Of a DNA stretch of 5,606 nt, positions 4,726 through 5,606 are shown piece by piece. The position numbers were made by a program, and so were the translations under genes. A model generated the notes under the pieces. It was not told the DNA's origin. It ran no database searches and worked only from the letters and a program-made list of their open reading frames with translations. Origin of the DNA: Streptosporangiaceae bacterium (lineage in GTDB: Bacteria; Actinomycetota; Actinomycetes; Streptosporangiales; Streptosporangiaceae); assembly GCA_030042885.1 (NCBI GenBank), contig JASHYW010000225.1, forward strand, positions 1 through 5,606, in the 5' to 3' direction. Position 1 is the stretch's first letter; each line of letters begins with the position of its first letter.

Positions 4726-5606
4726 GCGGCGAGGCGGGCCGTGTGGTGGTACCAGCGGGCGGCGGCCTGGTGCCGTCTGCGCCGGGCTGACCAGCGCAGC
4801 CGGAACGCCAGGCGGGCCTGGGTGAGGAGCCCGGCCGCGTGGTCGGCGGCCAGGCGGGCGAGCCGGGCGGTCTCGGCGGCCGGTAGCCGGATCAGGCCGG
4901 GCCGGCGGGGGCGAGGCTGTCCGGGGTAGGCGGGGATGGGCGCGTCGCCGAGAGGGATGCGCAGGTCAGCGTCGTCCACCTCAGCGCCGGTGTCGCTGCC
5001 GCCGGGGGCGCTGCCGGCGCCGGCTGCGGGCGGCAGCTGGATCAAGCCGCACCGGGCGTTGCGGATGGCGGCGTGGCGCAGCTGGGCGAGGGCGGACAGG
5101 GCGGTGTGCCGGCAGGCCGCGTCCCAGGCGCGGGCCTGACACTGGTCCCAGCCGGGCAGGTCCTTTCCCGTTTTGAACGGTTCCTCCGCCGGCCAGCGGC
5201 GGCCTGCGATGGCGATGAAGTACGCCATGGTGGCCGGCCTGCCCTGCGGGGCGTAGCACAGGCAGAACGTCAGCTGGTCCGGGCGGGAGATCAGCCGGCG
5301 GATGAGCAGGAAGTGCCGCGGGCTGGCGGTGCCGGTCAGCGCCCAGTCCGCCAGGCGGGGTCCCTTGGTCCCGGCGCCGCACGAGCGGCGCCCGGACACC
5401 GCGTCCTTGACCGCCTCCTGCGCGCGGATCACCGCGCCGGACGGCAGGGTGATGAGGAAGTCGCACGGCACGATGCCCACGTACGTACGCCAGGCCGGCC
5501 TTCTCGCAGGTCTCGCGCAGCTTGCCGCTGCGGGTACACACCTCATCAAAAGCGGCCCAGCCGACCGGCAGCCCCGCCGCGGCCAGCCGCCTGAGCTGCC
5601 CGATCG
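4725..5606 (-). pseudogene. IS701-family transposase, C-terminal part, frameshifted
   Basis: This is the 3' two-thirds of a DDE transposase of the IS701 type; the N-terminus lies beyond the right edge. From the edge inward the frame gives LPVGWAAFDEVCTRSGKLRE (with the second catalytic Asp at about 5545-5547), then EKAGLAYV. At 5479-5489 a 4-bp duplication shifts the frame, and the next frame continues with VGIVPCDFLITLPSG, SCGAGTKGPRLADWAL, LLIRRLISRPDQ, and RRWPAEEPFKTGKDLPGWDQ, which holds the third catalytic residue (Glu, near 5181-5186). The C-terminal RWSARRRRHQAAARWYHHTA ends at about 4725, near the natural end, but without its stop: the frame runs into antisense sequence of the neighbouring gene. 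So the element is both frameshifted and clipped at its 3' end. No terminal inverted repeat is recognisable at the junction. Confidence 0.85.
4725..5606 (-). mobile_element. IS701-type insertion sequence, partial
   Basis: The transposase remnant defines an insertion sequence whose one end is lost at or near 4722-4726 and whose other end lies outside the window. It truncates the gene at 4088-4725. No target-site duplication can be judged because only one side is visible. Confidence 0.65.
5479..5489. repeat. ACGT slippage repeat breaking the transposase
   Basis: ACGTACGTACG carries one extra 4-bp unit compared with what the protein frame requires. Removing four bases joins AGLAY to VGIVPCDF in a single frame. 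Simple-repeat slippage is the likely cause. Confidence 0.8.

Noticed and set aside
5073..5594. Plus-strand 173-codon open frame
   Set aside because: Antisense shadow of the IS701 transposase.

Overview
The window is high-GC DNA with the codon habits of an actinomycete: third positions are almost all G or C, ribosome binding sites are strong GGAGG types, and it carries a DUF3040 membrane protein and an IS701-type transposase of a kind common in that phylum. I cannot name the genus. The overall picture is an accessory region rich in gene remnants, with only a few intact genes.

Layout. Positions 1-805 carry no convincing gene but are dense in inverted repeats: a perfect 14-bp palindrome at 322-352 and two long, overlapping, mutually exclusive stems at 502-604. 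A DosR-like box lies at 743-757. An intact flavodoxin-domain gene follows (806-1336, +). Positions 1468-1571 form an AT-rich island in which a 9-bp unit (ATTACGC core) is iterated in an 18-bp higher-order pattern, framed by a 16-bp near-perfect inverted repeat. A 37-codon small gene with a strong ribosome binding site follows (1807-1920, +).

Positions 2126-2579 (+) are a composite relic. The first ~29 codons of a HAD-type hydrolase, with a Trp codon turned to stop, are joined to the tail of an unrelated helical protein that has its own frameshift. On the minus strand lie a 67-aa unknown gene (2681-2884), a 41-aa helix-turn-helix reading frame broken by a 10-bp tandem duplication (2886-3021) with a perfect 9-bp inverted repeat over its start, an intact DUF3040 gene (3104-3541), and a truncated tyrosine recombinase N-terminal domain (3638-3949).

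The right end holds three successive hairpins (3969-4036), then a frameshifted, truncated gene of an unnamed conserved family (4088-4725, +). This is cut by the 3' end of an IS701-family transposase (minus strand, running out of the window), itself frameshifted by a 4-bp tandem duplication.

Interpretation. Integrase, helix-turn-helix, replication-like tail, iterons, stem-rich noncoding DNA and an insertion sequence together suggest a decayed integrative or plasmid-like element (inference). The likely working genes are the flavodoxin, DUF3040, the small 37-aa gene and perhaps the 67-aa gene. All family assignments come from reading motifs by eye; no database search was run.
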